Source of the DNA: an uncultured Prevotella sp. | GTDB lineage: Bacteria; Bacteroidota; Bacteroidia; Bacteroidales; Bacteroidaceae | Direction of reading: 5' to 3' | Assembly: GCA_934196725.1 (NCBI GenBank) | Contig: CAKPWR010000004.1 | Location: 6,224 to 70,223, forward strand | Length of the DNA stretch: 64,000 bases | Shown here: positions 17,697-26,831 of the stretch, piece after piece | How positions within the stretch are numbered: the first letter of the stretch is position 1 | Layout: every line of letters starts with the position of its first letter | Notes under the pieces: generated by a model | What the model saw: only the letters and a program-made list of their open reading frames with translations | What the model was told of the DNA's origin: nothing | Database searches by the model: none | Program-made: the position numbers and the translations under genes

Positions 17697-19226
17697 GTGA
17701 AATCATTAAGAATTTTACCCCTGTTGCTCTGTTTGATGATGATGGGGTGTAAGGATTCACAACCCAATAGCAACAGGCTGTTGACGTTAGAATACTATCA
17801 GGATTTTAACGAGAAGGCGTATGCTGTCAATTCTAAAGTGATTCGAGGATTGATGGATAGCCTCATGCGACAAGACAAGGACCGTCTTGTTGCCGACCTC
17901 CACACACGGAAATATTATCAGGACCGTGGCGGCTTCCTATGGATAGACCGCCATGGTATCGACCATCGTGCCGATTCGCTACTCGCATATTTGCGCACCG
18001 TAGAGGAAATCGGTTTCAATAAGCAGCGCTTTTATGTGGATGAGATAGCGGAAGACATACAGAGACTCCGGAACCTTGACCTGGACAGACAGCAGAACCA
18101 GGTGAATAGGGTAATGGCTAGACTGGAGTACCGACTCACCAAATCGTATCTGAGATATGTTGCGGGACAGCGCTTTGGCTATATGAATCCCAACTTCGTG
18201 CTGAACCGTCTGGATACGCTGGCTCCTAATCCCTATGATTCCATCAAGCGTCCTGTAAGATACAGAGGACTCTTTGATGTGAAGATGGACCATGCCGACA
18301 ATCCGTTCTTTGCCAAGGCAATGAAGAGGATAGGCATGGGAGCGGATTCGCTTGTCGTATTTCTGAAATCGGTGCAGCCCGACAATCCCTTCTACCGCGT
18401 ATTCCTGGACAAGCTGAACAGAGAAGGATTATCCAGAGCGGAACGGGAGAAAATACTGGTGAATCTGGAAAAAAGCAGATGGAGACAGGAGGACAATATC
18501 TGGAACCATCAGAAATATGTAGTGGTCAACATCCCGGCTTACCAACTGATGGCGGTAGACGGACTGGACACGCTCTCGATGCGTATCGGATGCGGATCGC
18601 TGAAGACCAAGACGCCACTGCTCAACAGTCATCTCAAGAGAATGGATATCAATCCGCAATGGTTTGTGCCACGCAGCATCATCCTGCACGATATGGCTCA
18701 CCATGCCGGAAACCCAGGCTACTTCCAGGCAAGAAACTACTATGTGAGGGATGTGAAGACCGGAGAGGAAGTAGACCTGCATCAGGTAACGAGAGCACAG
18801 CTGGTTTCGGGAGCCTATGGTGTGGTGCAGCGAGGAGGCAAGGGCAATGCCCTGGGACGCATCATCTTCCGATTCGACAATAACTTCTCGGTATATCTGC
18901 ATGATACTAGCAGTAAGGGAGTCTTTGAAAGAGAGGAGAGGGGAGTGTCGCATGGTTGTATCAGAATAGAGAAACCTTATGATTTTGCCGTATTCCTCCT
19001 GGCAGAAAAGAACCAGAAAATGATGGATAAAATCAAGTATTCGATGACGGACGATTCGCTGAGCAACCGCAAGATGGTGGTGAAAGGTGTGAAGGTGAAG
19101 CCGGAAGTGCCTCTCTTCATTACCTACTATACCCTCTATCCGCTGGCAGGTGGACGCACCAGGGAATATCCCGACGTGTACGGATATGACAAGGTGATAT
19201 TCGAGAGACTGAAGAAATATTTATAA
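17697..19226 (+). CDS. YcbB-type L,D-transpeptidase lipoprotein
   Basis: Makes 3-3 peptidoglycan cross-links or attaches proteins to peptidoglycan in the periplasm. It has 509 aa and starts with GTG; the signal ends in the lipobox MMGC. The long N-terminal scaffold (residues about 30-270) resembles the YcbB/LdtD type. The YkuD catalytic domain covers about 275-430, with an upstream conserved His (YLHDTSSKGVF) and the nucleophile motif SHGCIRIE. A tail of about 80 residues follows. Its place ahead of an ECF sigma factor and a Spy-like protein suggests a cell-envelope stress operon. Confidence 0.9.
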   Translation: MKSLRILPLLLCLMMMGCKDSQPNSNRLLTLEYYQDFNEKAYAVNSKVIRGLMDSLMRQDKDRLVADLHTRKYYQDRGGFLWIDRHGIDHRADSLLAYLRTVEEIGFNKQRFYVDEIAEDIQRLRNLDLDRQQNQVNRVMARLEYRLTKSYLRYVAGQRFGYMNPNFVLNRLDTLAPNPYDSIKRPVRYRGLFDVKMDHADNPFFAKAMKRIGMGADSLVVFLKSVQPDNPFYRVFLDKLNREGLSRAEREKILVNLEKSRWRQEDNIWNHQKYVVVNIPAYQLMAVDGLDTLSMRIGCGSLKTKTPLLNSHLKRMDINPQWFVPRSIILHDMAHHAGNPGYFQARNYYVRDVKTGEEVDLHQVTRAQLVSGAYGVVQRGGKGNALGRIIFRFDNNFSVYLHDTSSKGVFEREERGVSHGCIRIEKPYDFAVFLLAEKNQKMMDKIKYSMTDDSLSNRKMVVKGVKVKPEVPLFITYYTLYPLAGGRTREYPDVYGYDKVIFERLKKYL

Positions 19227-19244
19227 GATAATAAAATCTTAATT

Positions 19245-19784
19245 ATGATAAGAGATAAAGAACTTTTGGAAATGTTGAGCGATCCGAAGACGCAACGGGC
19301 GGGATTCGCTGTGCTGGTGAGCCAGTACAGCGAGACGTTGTATTGGAAGATCCGTAACATCGTACAGAATCATGACGATGCCGATGACATTTTGCAGAAT
19401 GTCTTTATCAAGGCTTGGACCAATCTGGCTACCTTTCAGGGCAAGTCTTCCCTGTCCACCTGGCTCTACCGCATCGCCATCAACGAAGCCCTGGACTTCC
19501 TCAGAAAGAAGAAACTGGCCACGCAGGTGAGTGCTGATGATGAATCCGGTATCGCCTCACGGTTGCTAGCCGATGAATACTTCGACGGGGATGAGATTCA
19601 GGCACATCTGCAGGAAGCCGTAGCCCTGCTGCCCGACGTACAGCGCACGGTGTTTACCCTGAAGTATTTCGACAACATGAAATATTCCGAGATAAGCAAG
19701 ATTCTCTCTACCAGCGAGGGTGCCTTGAAGGCATCTTACCATCTGGCAGTGAAGAAAATAACAGAATTCTTGCAGAAATATTAA
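19245..19784 (+). CDS. ECF-type RNA polymerase sigma factor
   Basis: A 179-aa sigma-70 family factor of the extracytoplasmic-function group. Region 2 runs over residues about 20-90 with DDADDILQNVFIKAW as the conserved core-binding and -10-recognition segment, and STWLYRIAINEALDFLR after it. Region 4 covers about 120-175 with an HTH reading YSEISKILSTSEGALKASYH. It is 18 nt after the L,D-transpeptidase gene. The next gene encodes a small one-helix membrane protein in the usual anti-sigma position. Confidence 0.93.
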   Translation: MIRDKELLEMLSDPKTQRAGFAVLVSQYSETLYWKIRNIVQNHDDADDILQNVFIKAWTNLATFQGKSSLSTWLYRIAINEALDFLRKKKLATQVSADDESGIASRLLADEYFDGDEIQAHLQEAVALLPDVQRTVFTLKYFDNMKYSEISKILSTSEGALKASYHLAVKKITEFLQKY

Positions 19785-19838
19785 ACCTTTTGAGGTTGAA
19801 TCCGTCAATAATAAAAAAGAAAGAAGGAGTAGAAGAAT

Positions 19839-20225
19839 ATGACAAGAGAAGAAAACATATTGAAAGAGCGTTTCGGCAAGCAGAATCCTTTCAAGGTTCC
19901 TGATGGTTACTTCGATCATCTTACCGAGAGAATCATGGAGAATTTGCCGGAACAGGAGGTTCGTGTCATCGACATACGCAGCCGTCAGACGCTCTGGCAG
20001 AAGTTGCCATTGCGCAAGATAGCAGCAGCCGTTGCTGTCACTGCCCTGCTGGGTGGTGGTACGTTCTGGGCTTTGCAGCATGAAGGCAACAGCAAGGTGG
20101 TGGCTCATGCGAAGCATCATGAGCAGAAAGCTGTGGGCAGTGAGGAGGCCGCCTTCAATGAGATGGCAGACTATGCGATGATAGACAATGAGACTATCTA
20201 TGCATCATTGATGACTGAGAATTAA
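19839..20225 (+). CDS. Small one-TM protein, candidate anti-sigma factor
   Basis: A 128-aa protein with an N-terminal cytoplasmic part of about 65 residues, one membrane helix (IAAAVAVTALLGGGTFWAL, about 66-84) and a short periplasmic tail. The N-terminal KERFGKQNPFKVPDGYFD pattern is common in small Bacteroidota proteins encoded just after ECF sigma factors. It lacks a recognisable zinc-binding anti-sigma motif, so the anti-sigma role rests on size, topology and position alone. Confidence 0.65.
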   Translation: MTREENILKERFGKQNPFKVPDGYFDHLTERIMENLPEQEVRVIDIRSRQTLWQKLPLRKIAAAVAVTALLGGGTFWALQHEGNSKVVAHAKHHEQKAVGSEEAAFNEMADYAMIDNETIYASLMTEN

Positions 20226-20280
20226 GGCTGGAACATTAAAGGTACGGAATCTGATAAAGAAAAAACAATAGTTAAGAGAT

Positions 20281-20724
20281 ATGAAGTGGAATTTCCAACA
20301 TAGAATCATCGCCTTGATGGTCATGCTGCTGATGGGCATCACTGGCATCCAGGCTCAGAATGGCAAAAAGCATCCTGCATTCGACCCTAAGAAGTTTCAG
20401 GCAGATCTTGAGCAGTATATCACAACCAATGCTGCCCTGACACCTGGAGAGGCAGCTAAATTCTTCCCGATGTATCGGCAGATGGGCAAGAAGATGCGCA
20501 CGCTTTTCGATGAGATGCGCCGTTTCAGACACATCAATCCAAAGGACAACGAGGCGTGTGAAGAGGCCATCCGCAGACAGGATGAGATAGACATCCAGCT
20601 GAAACAACTGCAGCAGGAATATCATGCACGTTTCATGACCGTGCTGCCAGCCTATAAGGTGCTGAGAGTTATCAGGGCAGAGGAGAAATTCCACAGACAG
20701 GCATTCCGCAGGATGCACAAATAA
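20281..20724 (+). CDS. Spy/CpxP-like periplasmic protein
   Basis: A 147-aa exported protein. Residues 1-25 form a signal peptide ending in IQAQ. The mature protein is helical, basic and Met/Arg/Gln-rich (FRRMHK at the end), with LTPGEAAKFFPMYRQM resembling the LTxxQ-type motif of Spy/CpxP chaperones. Such proteins buffer misfolded periplasmic proteins and are often regulated by envelope-stress sigma factors, which fits the preceding ECF sigma gene. The LTxxQ motif itself is not exact, so family membership is tentative. Confidence 0.65.
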   Translation: MKWNFQHRIIALMVMLLMGITGIQAQNGKKHPAFDPKKFQADLEQYITTNAALTPGEAAKFFPMYRQMGKKMRTLFDEMRRFRHINPKDNEACEEAIRRQDEIDIQLKQLQQEYHARFMTVLPAYKVLRVIRAEEKFHRQAFRRMHK

Positions 20725-20838
20725 AATTTCATCTAGAGCAGAAATATGATTTCTGCAAGATGCACAAATAAAACTTCATCTGCTGCACAAATGGGCAGGA
20801 ATGATGCAAATAGACAGTTGGTTTATAATAGAATAAGG

Positions 20839-20880
20839 TCGCGAAAGTATTATTTTACAATATTTTCGCGATTTTTTTTT
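20839..20880 (+). terminator. Terminator upstream of aspS
   Basis: A 13-bp stem (TCGCGAAAGTATT pairing with AATATTTTCGCGA, one G-U) with a 7-nt loop, then nine T. It ends the sigma-factor operon; its T-tract contains the -33 box of aspS. Confidence 0.9.
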
Positions 20881-20908
20881 GTTTTTTCCCCTTTTTGTCG
20901 TAACTTTG
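20878..20908 (+). promoter_or_regulatory. aspS promoter
   Basis: TTTG at 20878-20881, 19 nt spacer, TAACTTTG at 20901-20908; ATG at 20945. Confidence 0.85.
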
Positions 20909-20944
20909 CACATTGTAGTAAACAAATATATATAATATAAAGGT

Positions 20945-22702
20945 ATGTACAGAAGTAATACTTGTGGAGAGCTTCGTCTCTCTGATGCAGGCAAAGAGGT
21001 AACTCTTGCCGGATGGGTACAGCGCACAAGAAAGATGGGTGGTATGACATTCGTTGACTTGCGCGACCGTTATGGTATCACACAGTTGGTCTTCAATGAG
21101 GCCGATAACAAGGACTTGTGCGATGCAGCTAACAAGCTGGGTCGTGAATACTGCATCCAGATCAAGGGTACAGTAAGCGAGCGACAGAGCAAGAATCCTA
21201 AGATGGATACCGGTGATATTGAAATCCTGGTGAAGGAACTCAACGTGCTCTCTCAGAGCCAGACTCCTCCTTTCACTATCGAAGATAATACTGATGGTGG
21301 TGATGATATCCGTATGAAGTATCGTTACCTCGACTTGCGTCGCCCTGCCGTACGCAAGAACCTGGAGTTGCGCCACCGCATGTGTATCCTTATCCGTAAC
21401 TTCCTCGACAGCCAGAACTTCATGGAGGTTGAGACTCCTATCCTTATCGGTAGTACTCCAGAGGGTGCCCGCGACTTCGTGGTTCCTTCCCGTATGAACC
21501 CAGGACAGTTCTATGCACTTCCTCAGAGCCCTCAGACCCTGAAGCAGCTCCTGATGGTAGCAGGTTTCGACCGCTACTTCCAGATTGCCAAGTGCTTCCG
21601 TGATGAGGACCTCCGTGCTGACCGTCAGCCAGAGTTTACACAGATTGACTGCGAGATGAGTTTCGTAGACCAGGATGACGTCATCAATCTTTTCGAAGAG
21701 ATGGCTCGCCACCTGTTCAAGGAAATCCGTGGCGTAGAATTGCCTAAGTTGGAGCAGATGACATGGCACGATGCTATGCGCCGCTTCGGTAGCGATAAGC
21801 CAGACTTGCGCTTCGGCATGGAGTTTGTTGAGCTCAAGGAAGCTTTCAAGGGCAAGGGAATCTTCGCCGTATTCGAGGAGGCTAAGTATATCGGTGGTAT
21901 CTGCGTTCCTGGCTGTGCTGACTATAGCCGCAAGCAGCTCAATGAACTGACCGACTTCGTGAAGCGTCCACAGGTAGGTGCCAAGGGATTGGTTTACATC
22001 AAGTATAATGCAGATGGTACGATCAAGAGTAGCATCGACAAGTTCTATACTCCAGAGGAGTTGGCAGAGATCAAGACCGTGATGGGTGCCAAGGATGGCG
22101 ACCTGGTATTGATTATGAGTGGCGACAATGCCAACAAGACCCGTATCCAGCTCTGCGCTCTGCGTCTTGAGATGGGTGAGCGTCTTGGCTTGCGCGACAA
22201 GAACGTGTTCAAGTGTCTTTGGATTGTTGACTTCCCTCTCTTCGAGTGGAGCGACGAGGAGCAGCGCCTGATGGCTACCCACCATCCATTCACCATGCCA
22301 AATCCAGACGATATCCCATTGCTGGATGAGCATCCTGAGCAGGTTCGTGCCAAGGCATACGACTTCGTCTGCAACGGTATCGAAGTGGGTGGAGGTTCAC
22401 TCCGTATCCACGACACCCAGTTGCAGGAGAAGATGTTCGAGGTTCTCGGCTTCACACCAGAGCGTGCTGAGGCTCAGTTCGGCTTCCTGATGAATGCCTT
22501 CAAGTATGGAGCACCACCTCACGCAGGTCTTGCTTTCGGTCTCGACCGCTTCGTCAGCATCATGGCTGGTCTCGACAGCATCCGCGACTGCATCGCATTC
22601 CCAAAGAACAATTCTGGTCGCGACGTGATGCTTGATGCACCATCAGAGTTGGATCCAAAGCAGCTCGATGAGTTGGAAATCAAGTTAGACTTAAAGGATT
22701 AA
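20945..22702 (+). CDS. aspS: Aspartate--tRNA ligase AspS
   Basis: A class IIb aminoacyl-tRNA synthetase charging tRNA-Asp. It has 585 aa, the bacterial type. It has an N-terminal OB-fold anticodon-binding domain (residues about 1-105), a catalytic core with motif 2 [14 protein letters not shown], the bacterial GAD insertion (about 285-415), and motif 3 GLAFGLDRF near residue 530. Monocistronic, with its own promoter and a terminator 30 nt after the stop. Confidence 0.97.
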   Translation: MYRSNTCGELRLSDAGKEVTLAGWVQRTRKMGGMTFVDLRDRYGITQLVFNEADNKDLCDAANKLGREYCIQIKGTVSERQSKNPKMDTGDIEILVKELNVLSQSQTPPFTIEDNTDGGDDIRMKYRYLDLRRPAVRKNLELRHRMCILIRNFLDSQNFMEVETPILIGSTPEGARDFVVPSRMNPGQFYALPQSPQTLKQLLMVAGFDRYFQIAKCFRDEDLRADRQPEFTQIDCEMSFVDQDDVINLFEEMARHLFKEIRGVELPKLEQMTWHDAMRRFGSDKPDLRFGMEFVELKEAFKGKGIFAVFEEAKYIGGICVPGCADYSRKQLNELTDFVKRPQVGAKGLVYIKYNADGTIKSSIDKFYTPEELAEIKTVMGAKDGDLVLIMSGDNANKTRIQLCALRLEMGERLGLRDKNVFKCLWIVDFPLFEWSDEEQRLMATHHPFTMPNPDDIPLLDEHPEQVRAKAYDFVCNGIEVGGGSLRIHDTQLQEKMFEVLGFTPERAEAQFGFLMNAFKYGAPPHAGLAFGLDRFVSIMAGLDSIRDCIAFPKNNSGRDVMLDAPSELDPKQLDELEIKLDLKD

Positions 22703-22732
22703 TATTTCAGTTAAATCGCTGAATATAAGCAA

Positions 22733-22779
22733 AAAAGCGTAGCATTATCTTGATGTATGTCAAGAAATGCTGCGCTTTT
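22733..22779 (+). terminator. Terminator after aspS
   Basis: A 14-bp stem (AAAAGCGTAGCATT pairing with AATGCTGCGCTTTT, one G-U) capped by an inner TCTTGA/TCAAGA hairpin, followed by a T-rich run. Confidence 0.85.
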
Positions 22780-22811
22780 ATTTATTATACGTCTTTTTTT
22801 TCAATAAAAAG

Positions 22812-22842
22812 TTGATAATCTGAAAAAAATGTTATAATTTTG
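22812..22842 (+). promoter_or_regulatory. Promoter of the H1-tailed winged-helix gene
   Basis: TTG at 22812-22814 and TAATTTTG at 22835-22842 with a 20-nt spacer. The 5' UTR to the ATG at 22979 is about 130 nt, long for this window. Confidence 0.65.
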
Positions 22843-22978
22843 CAGTATAAAATAAAAGAGAACACAGAAAAGTGTTTAAAAAAAGACTAAAGCAAGGGCA
22901 TCATCAGGTGTTTCCTTCAAAAAGAAAAGAAGACATCAAATGGTGCTATTATTGAGACTATAATTGTTTACTAAAATC

Positions 22979-23275
22979 ATGGTAGAAAAGAAATCAACAA
23001 CAAAGACAGCTGCCAAGAAGACAGCTACAAAGAAGGCTCCAGTTGCAAAGAAGACAACTGCTGCAAAGAAGGACGTTCTTTACTTGAACGCAGAAAACGC
23101 TGGCTTCCGTGCTGGTGATGTTTATCAGGCTCTTGCAGCTGCAGACAAGCCATTGGCTGTTGCAGAAATCGCAAAGGCTGCTGGCATTAGCACAGAGGAT
23201 ACTATCCTTGGCCTCGGTTGGCTCTTCAAAGAGGGTAAGATTAAGGACGAGGACAACAAGGTTGCTCTCGCTTAA
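22979..23275 (+). CDS. Winged-helix (DUF2582-like) protein with histone H1-like tail
   Basis: A 98-aa DNA-binding protein. Residues 1-32 are almost entirely Lys, Ala, Thr and Pro with AAKKTATKKAP-type repeats, like the tails of histone H1 and bacterial H1 homologues. Residues 33-98 match a compact winged helix-turn-helix of the DUF2582 type (DVYQALAAADKPLAVAEIAK, then GLGWLFKEGKI). It is probably an abundant nucleoid-associated or architectural protein. The frame is open to an upstream TTG at 22964, but the ATG gives the clean basic N-terminus. Monocistronic. Confidence 0.8.
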   Translation: MVEKKSTTKTAAKKTATKKAPVAKKTTAAKKDVLYLNAENAGFRAGDVYQALAAADKPLAVAEIAKAAGISTEDTILGLGWLFKEGKIKDEDNKVALA

Positions 23276-23290
23276 ATAAGGATTCTCAAG

Positions 23291-23331
23291 GAGCCGCGGT
23301 TTTCTTTTCAAGGAGAATGCCGCGGCTCTTT
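23291..23331 (+). terminator. Terminator after the winged-helix gene
   Basis: A 9-bp GC-rich stem (GAGCCGCGG pairing with CCGCGGCTC) with a 20-nt loop, then TTT. Confidence 0.8.
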
Positions 23332-23474
23332 CTGTCTTTGTGCAAATCGCCCTTTGGTGCAAATCGCCCTTTTGCTCAAATAGTCTCTTATACAAATCGC
23401 CTAGTCCTGTCTTTACATCACTTCTCGTTGTTCGCTCTTTATTGCATCTTAAAAACTTCATTATTACAATAACC

Positions 23475-23834
23475 ATGTCTATAGATCAAGAGATATTCAG
23501 AGTATTGATGGCTGCGGGCAGTAACGGTCTCAAGCTGGAGAAAATTGCCCGTCACGTTTATAATTCCTGTAATTCAATCTTTACACCATTGAATTACAAG
23601 GATGTGCATGCTTATGTTACCCAATATCTCACCCGATGTGCCAAAGATCCCAACTCGCTTATTGATAAAGGAAAGGGGTATGGAGTATATCATATCAATT
23701 TCAAGGCTGCACAGGTTCAGCAGCTCATGCTCGATTTCTCTTCTTCTGCCACGGCTAACATGGATGCCGAGGAGGCTTCTGATGCAGAAAAGGGAAAAAA
23801 TTATAGCAGTAATGACTTATTTGGCGATTATTGA
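23475..23834 (+). CDS. Conserved small protein of unknown function
   Basis: A 119-aa soluble protein. I use the ATG at 23475; the open upstream part (from 23340) reads through a low-complexity stretch with a duplicated GCAAATCGCCCTTT repeat and is unlikely to be coding. Residues 1-45 look like a winged-helix fold (EIFRVLMAAGSNGLKLEKIARHV), and the rest is mixed with an acidic end. It lies between the H1-tailed protein and xylulokinase. No domain is recognised with certainty. Confidence 0.65.
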   Translation: MSIDQEIFRVLMAAGSNGLKLEKIARHVYNSCNSIFTPLNYKDVHAYVTQYLTRCAKDPNSLIDKGKGYGVYHINFKAAQVQQLMLDFSSSATANMDAEEASDAEKGKNYSSNDLFGDY

Positions 23835-23984
23835 TAGAAAAACGAAAAAAATATCTACTTATATTAGGGGATACGGATTCCTGACCGTATTATGTAAAGA
23901 AACAAAATTATATAATGAAACAAAATTATATAAAGAAACAAAGAACAATAATTTATAAACAAACATATAAAAAACTGACTAATT

Positions 23985-25472
23985 ATGGCTAGAAGATATT
24001 TATTAGGCTTTGATGTAGGTTCAAGTTCGGTAAAGGCATCTCTTACCGATGTTGACAACGGTGAAATTGTAGCGTCTGCGTTTTATCCAGACCATGAGGC
24101 GCCTATCATGGCGGTGAAGGCTGGATGGGCTGAGCAGGATCCACAGATGTGGTGGGATAATGCCAAGCTGGCGCTGAAGAAAATCATGGCTGAATGCGGT
24201 GCCAAGGGTGAGGATATCCTCGCTATCGGTATCTCTTATCAGATGCACGGACTGGTTTGCGTTGACAAGAACCAGCAGGTGTTGCGCCCATCTATCATCT
24301 GGTGCGATTCCCGTGCCGTACCTTATGGCGAGAAGGCTTTCCGTGAGTTGGGCGAAGATCTCTGCTTGCGCAACCTGCTCAACTCTCCTGGTAACTTTAC
24401 TGCCTCTAAACTGGCGTGGGTAAAGGAGAATGAACCTGAGCTCTTCGACAAGATTGATAAGATTATGCTTCCTGGCGACTATCTCGCCATGAAACTTTCC
24501 GGTGAGGTGAAGACTACCATCAGTGGTCTTTCTGAGGGTATGATGTGGGACTTTAAAGCCAAGAAGCCTGCCAAGTTCCTGCTCGATTACTTCGGATTTG
24601 ATGAGAGCATGAATGCCGACGTTGCTCCTACATTCTCTGTCCAGAGCGTAGTATGCAAGGCTGCTGCTGATGAACTCGGACTGAAGGAGGGTACTCCTAT
24701 CTCTTACCGTGCTGGCGACCAGCCTAACAATGCTGTCAGCCTCAACGTGTTCAATCCTGGTGAAATCGCAAGTACCGCAGGTACATCTGGTGTAGTATAC
24801 GGTGTGCTCGGCGATGTGAACTACGATCCTAAGAGCCGCGTGAATACCTTTGCACATGTCAATTATACTACAGAGCTCGACCGTCTCGGCGTATTACTCT
24901 GCATCAATGGTACCGGTATCCTGAACGCCTGGGTTCATCGCAATGTAACTCCAGACGTCAGCTATGCCGATATGAACGATCTGGCTGCCAGTGTGCCAAT
25001 CGGTAGCGACGGCGTGAAGATTATTCCATTCGGAAATGGTGCTGAGCGTGTATTGGAGAACAGAGAGGTTGGCTGCTCTGTCCGTGGCTTGAGCTTCACC
25101 AAGCACAACCGTGCCCACATCGTACGTGCAGCCCAGGAGGGTATCGTATTCAGTTTCTGCTATGGTATGGAAATCATGCAGCAGATGGGTATGGACATCA
25201 AGAAGATCCACGCCGGTAAGGCAAATATGTTCCTCAGCCCATTGTTCAGAGATACATTGGCTGGCGTAAGCGGAGCCACCATCGAACTCTATGAGACAGA
25301 TGGTAGTGCTGGTGCAGCCAAGGGTGCAGGTATCGGTGCCGGTATCTACAAAGACCATGATGAGGCATTTGCAACCCTGAAGAAGTTGGCTGTTATCGAG
25401 CCGGATGAGGCTAACCGTCAGGCTTATCTCGAGGCTTATGCTAACTGGAAGGCAGAATTGGGAAAGCTCTAA
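23985..25472 (+). CDS. xylB: Xylulokinase (FGGY family)
   Basis: Phosphorylates D-xylulose to xylulose-5-phosphate, feeding xylose into the pentose phosphate pathway. The 495-aa length fits Bacteroidota XylB. The ATP-binding N-terminal motif is GFDVGSSSVKASL at residues 6-18, followed by MHGLVCVD and, in the C-terminal domain, GTSGVVYG and DGSAGAAKGAG. No xylA or transporter is adjacent, so the exact sugar among FGGY kinases rests on overall similarity. A near-perfect tandem of AAACAAAATTATATAA-type repeats lies just upstream (about 23899-23942). Confidence 0.88.
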   Translation: MARRYLLGFDVGSSSVKASLTDVDNGEIVASAFYPDHEAPIMAVKAGWAEQDPQMWWDNAKLALKKIMAECGAKGEDILAIGISYQMHGLVCVDKNQQVLRPSIIWCDSRAVPYGEKAFRELGEDLCLRNLLNSPGNFTASKLAWVKENEPELFDKIDKIMLPGDYLAMKLSGEVKTTISGLSEGMMWDFKAKKPAKFLLDYFGFDESMNADVAPTFSVQSVVCKAAADELGLKEGTPISYRAGDQPNNAVSLNVFNPGEIASTAGTSGVVYGVLGDVNYDPKSRVNTFAHVNYTTELDRLGVLLCINGTGILNAWVHRNVTPDVSYADMNDLAASVPIGSDGVKIIPFGNGAERVLENREVGCSVRGLSFTKHNRAHIVRAAQEGIVFSFCYGMEIMQQMGMDIKKIHAGKANMFLSPLFRDTLAGVSGATIELYETDGSAGAAKGAGIGAGIYKDHDEAFATLKKLAVIEPDEANRQAYLEAYANWKAELGKL

Positions 25473-25569
25473 ACGGCTTTAAATGAAACTTGTGGATGAT
25501 GTGGTTCTGTCATTCTTGATGTAAATCAGTCATTTTTGATAGAAATCATTCAGAATATGATAAATAATA

Positions 25570-25599
25570 AAGGATGGAAGTTTTTTCCATCCTTTTTTT
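25570..25599 (+). terminator. Terminator after xylB
   Basis: A 9-bp stem (AAGGATGGA pairing with TCCATCCTT) with a 7-nt loop and a seven-T tail. Confidence 0.9.
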
Positions 25600-25621
25600 C
25601 GTTTTTACAGATATTTTTTAG

Positions 25622-25629
25622 TACCTTTG
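25622..25629 (+). promoter_or_regulatory. manC promoter -7 element
   Basis: TACCTTTG, a full consensus match, 27 nt before the ATG at 25657; the -33 box is weak. Confidence 0.65.
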
Positions 25630-25656
25630 CCCATTATTAAAAAATATTTTTAAATT

Positions 25657-26727
25657 ATGGCTCATAAAAATAATCATTTAGTAATAATGGCAGGTGGAGT
25701 AGGCAGTAGATTCTGGCCTATGAGTACCATTGAAAAGCCAAAGCAATTTATCGATGTTCTAGGAACGGGACGAACCTTGTTGCAGCTCACCTTCGACCGT
25801 TTTGAAGGGGTATGCGATCCGGAAAACGTGTGGGTTGTTACCAACAAGAAATATGCAGCATTGGTTCATGAGCAGTTGCCTGAGATACCAGTGGGTAACA
25901 TTCTGCAGGAACCATGTCGCAGAAATACTGCTCCTTGCATCGCTTATATCAGTTGGCGAATCAAGGAGAAGGATTCACATGCCAATATCGTAGTTACTCC
26001 ATCCGATCATATTGTTACTAATGGGAATGAGTTCAGAAGAGTGATTACTTCTGCCATGAAATTTACAAGCGAGACCGATAGTATCGTGACGCTGGGTATG
26101 AAGCCTAACCGTCCTGAGACTGGTTATGGTTATATTCAGGCAGATCTGAGCACGCCTTCTGCAAGAAATAAGGAAATATTCCGCGTAGACCAGTTTAGGG
26201 AGAAGCCTAATCTGGCTACAGCCACAGAATATATCAAGGACAAGAGTTTCTTCTGGAATGCCGGCATCTTCGTGATGAGTGCTGCCACTATCGTAAATGC
26301 TTTCCGCGTTTACCAGCCTGCCATCGCCAAGATTTTCGAGAGCATGAGAAGCATCTATGGCACCGACAAGGAGCAGGAAGAGATTGATCGCCGTTATCCG
26401 GAATGCGAAAGTATTTCGGTAGACTATGCCATCATGGAGAAGGCAGAGGAGATTTTCGTGATGCCAGCCGATTTCGGATGGAGCGATTTGGGTACCTGGG
26501 GCAGTCTCCTGGTTCAGAGTCACAAAGACCTCAACGGAAATGCCTTGATAGGTAACAACATCGAGATGATAGAATCCAAGAACAACATCATCCATACGAT
26601 GAACGAGAAGAGGGTGGTCATCCAGGGACTGGATGGTTATATCGTAGCCGAGGAAGATGGAACGCTCCTCATCTGCAAGCTTTCTGAGGAACAGCGCATC
26701 AAGATTTTCTCAGGAAGCGAAAAATAG
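25657..26727 (+). CDS. manC: Mannose-1-phosphate guanylyltransferase
   Basis: Makes GDP-mannose from mannose-1-phosphate and GTP for polysaccharide and glycoprotein synthesis. It has 356 aa, the single-domain form without the C-terminal phosphomannose isomerase domain. The nucleotidyltransferase signature is AGGVGSRFWPMS with PKQF after it; also visible are VTPSDH, ETGYGYI, FREKP and FFWNAGIFV. The GFSDLGTWGS-like segment (FGWSDLGTWGS) supports the mannose-specific group. Monocistronic. Confidence 0.94.
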   Translation: MAHKNNHLVIMAGGVGSRFWPMSTIEKPKQFIDVLGTGRTLLQLTFDRFEGVCDPENVWVVTNKKYAALVHEQLPEIPVGNILQEPCRRNTAPCIAYISWRIKEKDSHANIVVTPSDHIVTNGNEFRRVITSAMKFTSETDSIVTLGMKPNRPETGYGYIQADLSTPSARNKEIFRVDQFREKPNLATATEYIKDKSFFWNAGIFVMSAATIVNAFRVYQPAIAKIFESMRSIYGTDKEQEEIDRRYPECESISVDYAIMEKAEEIFVMPADFGWSDLGTWGSLLVQSHKDLNGNALIGNNIEMIESKNNIIHTMNEKRVVIQGLDGYIVAEEDGTLLICKLSEEQRIKIFSGSEK

Positions 26728-26762
26728 GATAAGAATATTACTTTACGATTAATGATTAAAAA

Positions 26763-26808
26763 AAGAAGGCAATCAAAAGTGATTACAGTCACTTGAGATT
26801 GCCTTCTT
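26763..26808. terminator. Terminator after manC
   Basis: A 12-bp outer stem (AAGAAGGCAATC pairing with GATTGCCTTCTT) enclosing a second AAGTGA/TCACTT hairpin. A-tract and T-rich flanks on both sides also let it serve the converging DUF6266 gene. Confidence 0.85.
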
Positions 26809-26831
26809 GCTTTTTGCTAAACCTGCTGGGG

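Noticed and set aside
23340-23474. N-terminal extension of the 119-aa protein
   Set aside because: The stretch holds duplicated noncoding-like repeats and follows directly on a terminator; the ATG at 23475 begins the folded part.
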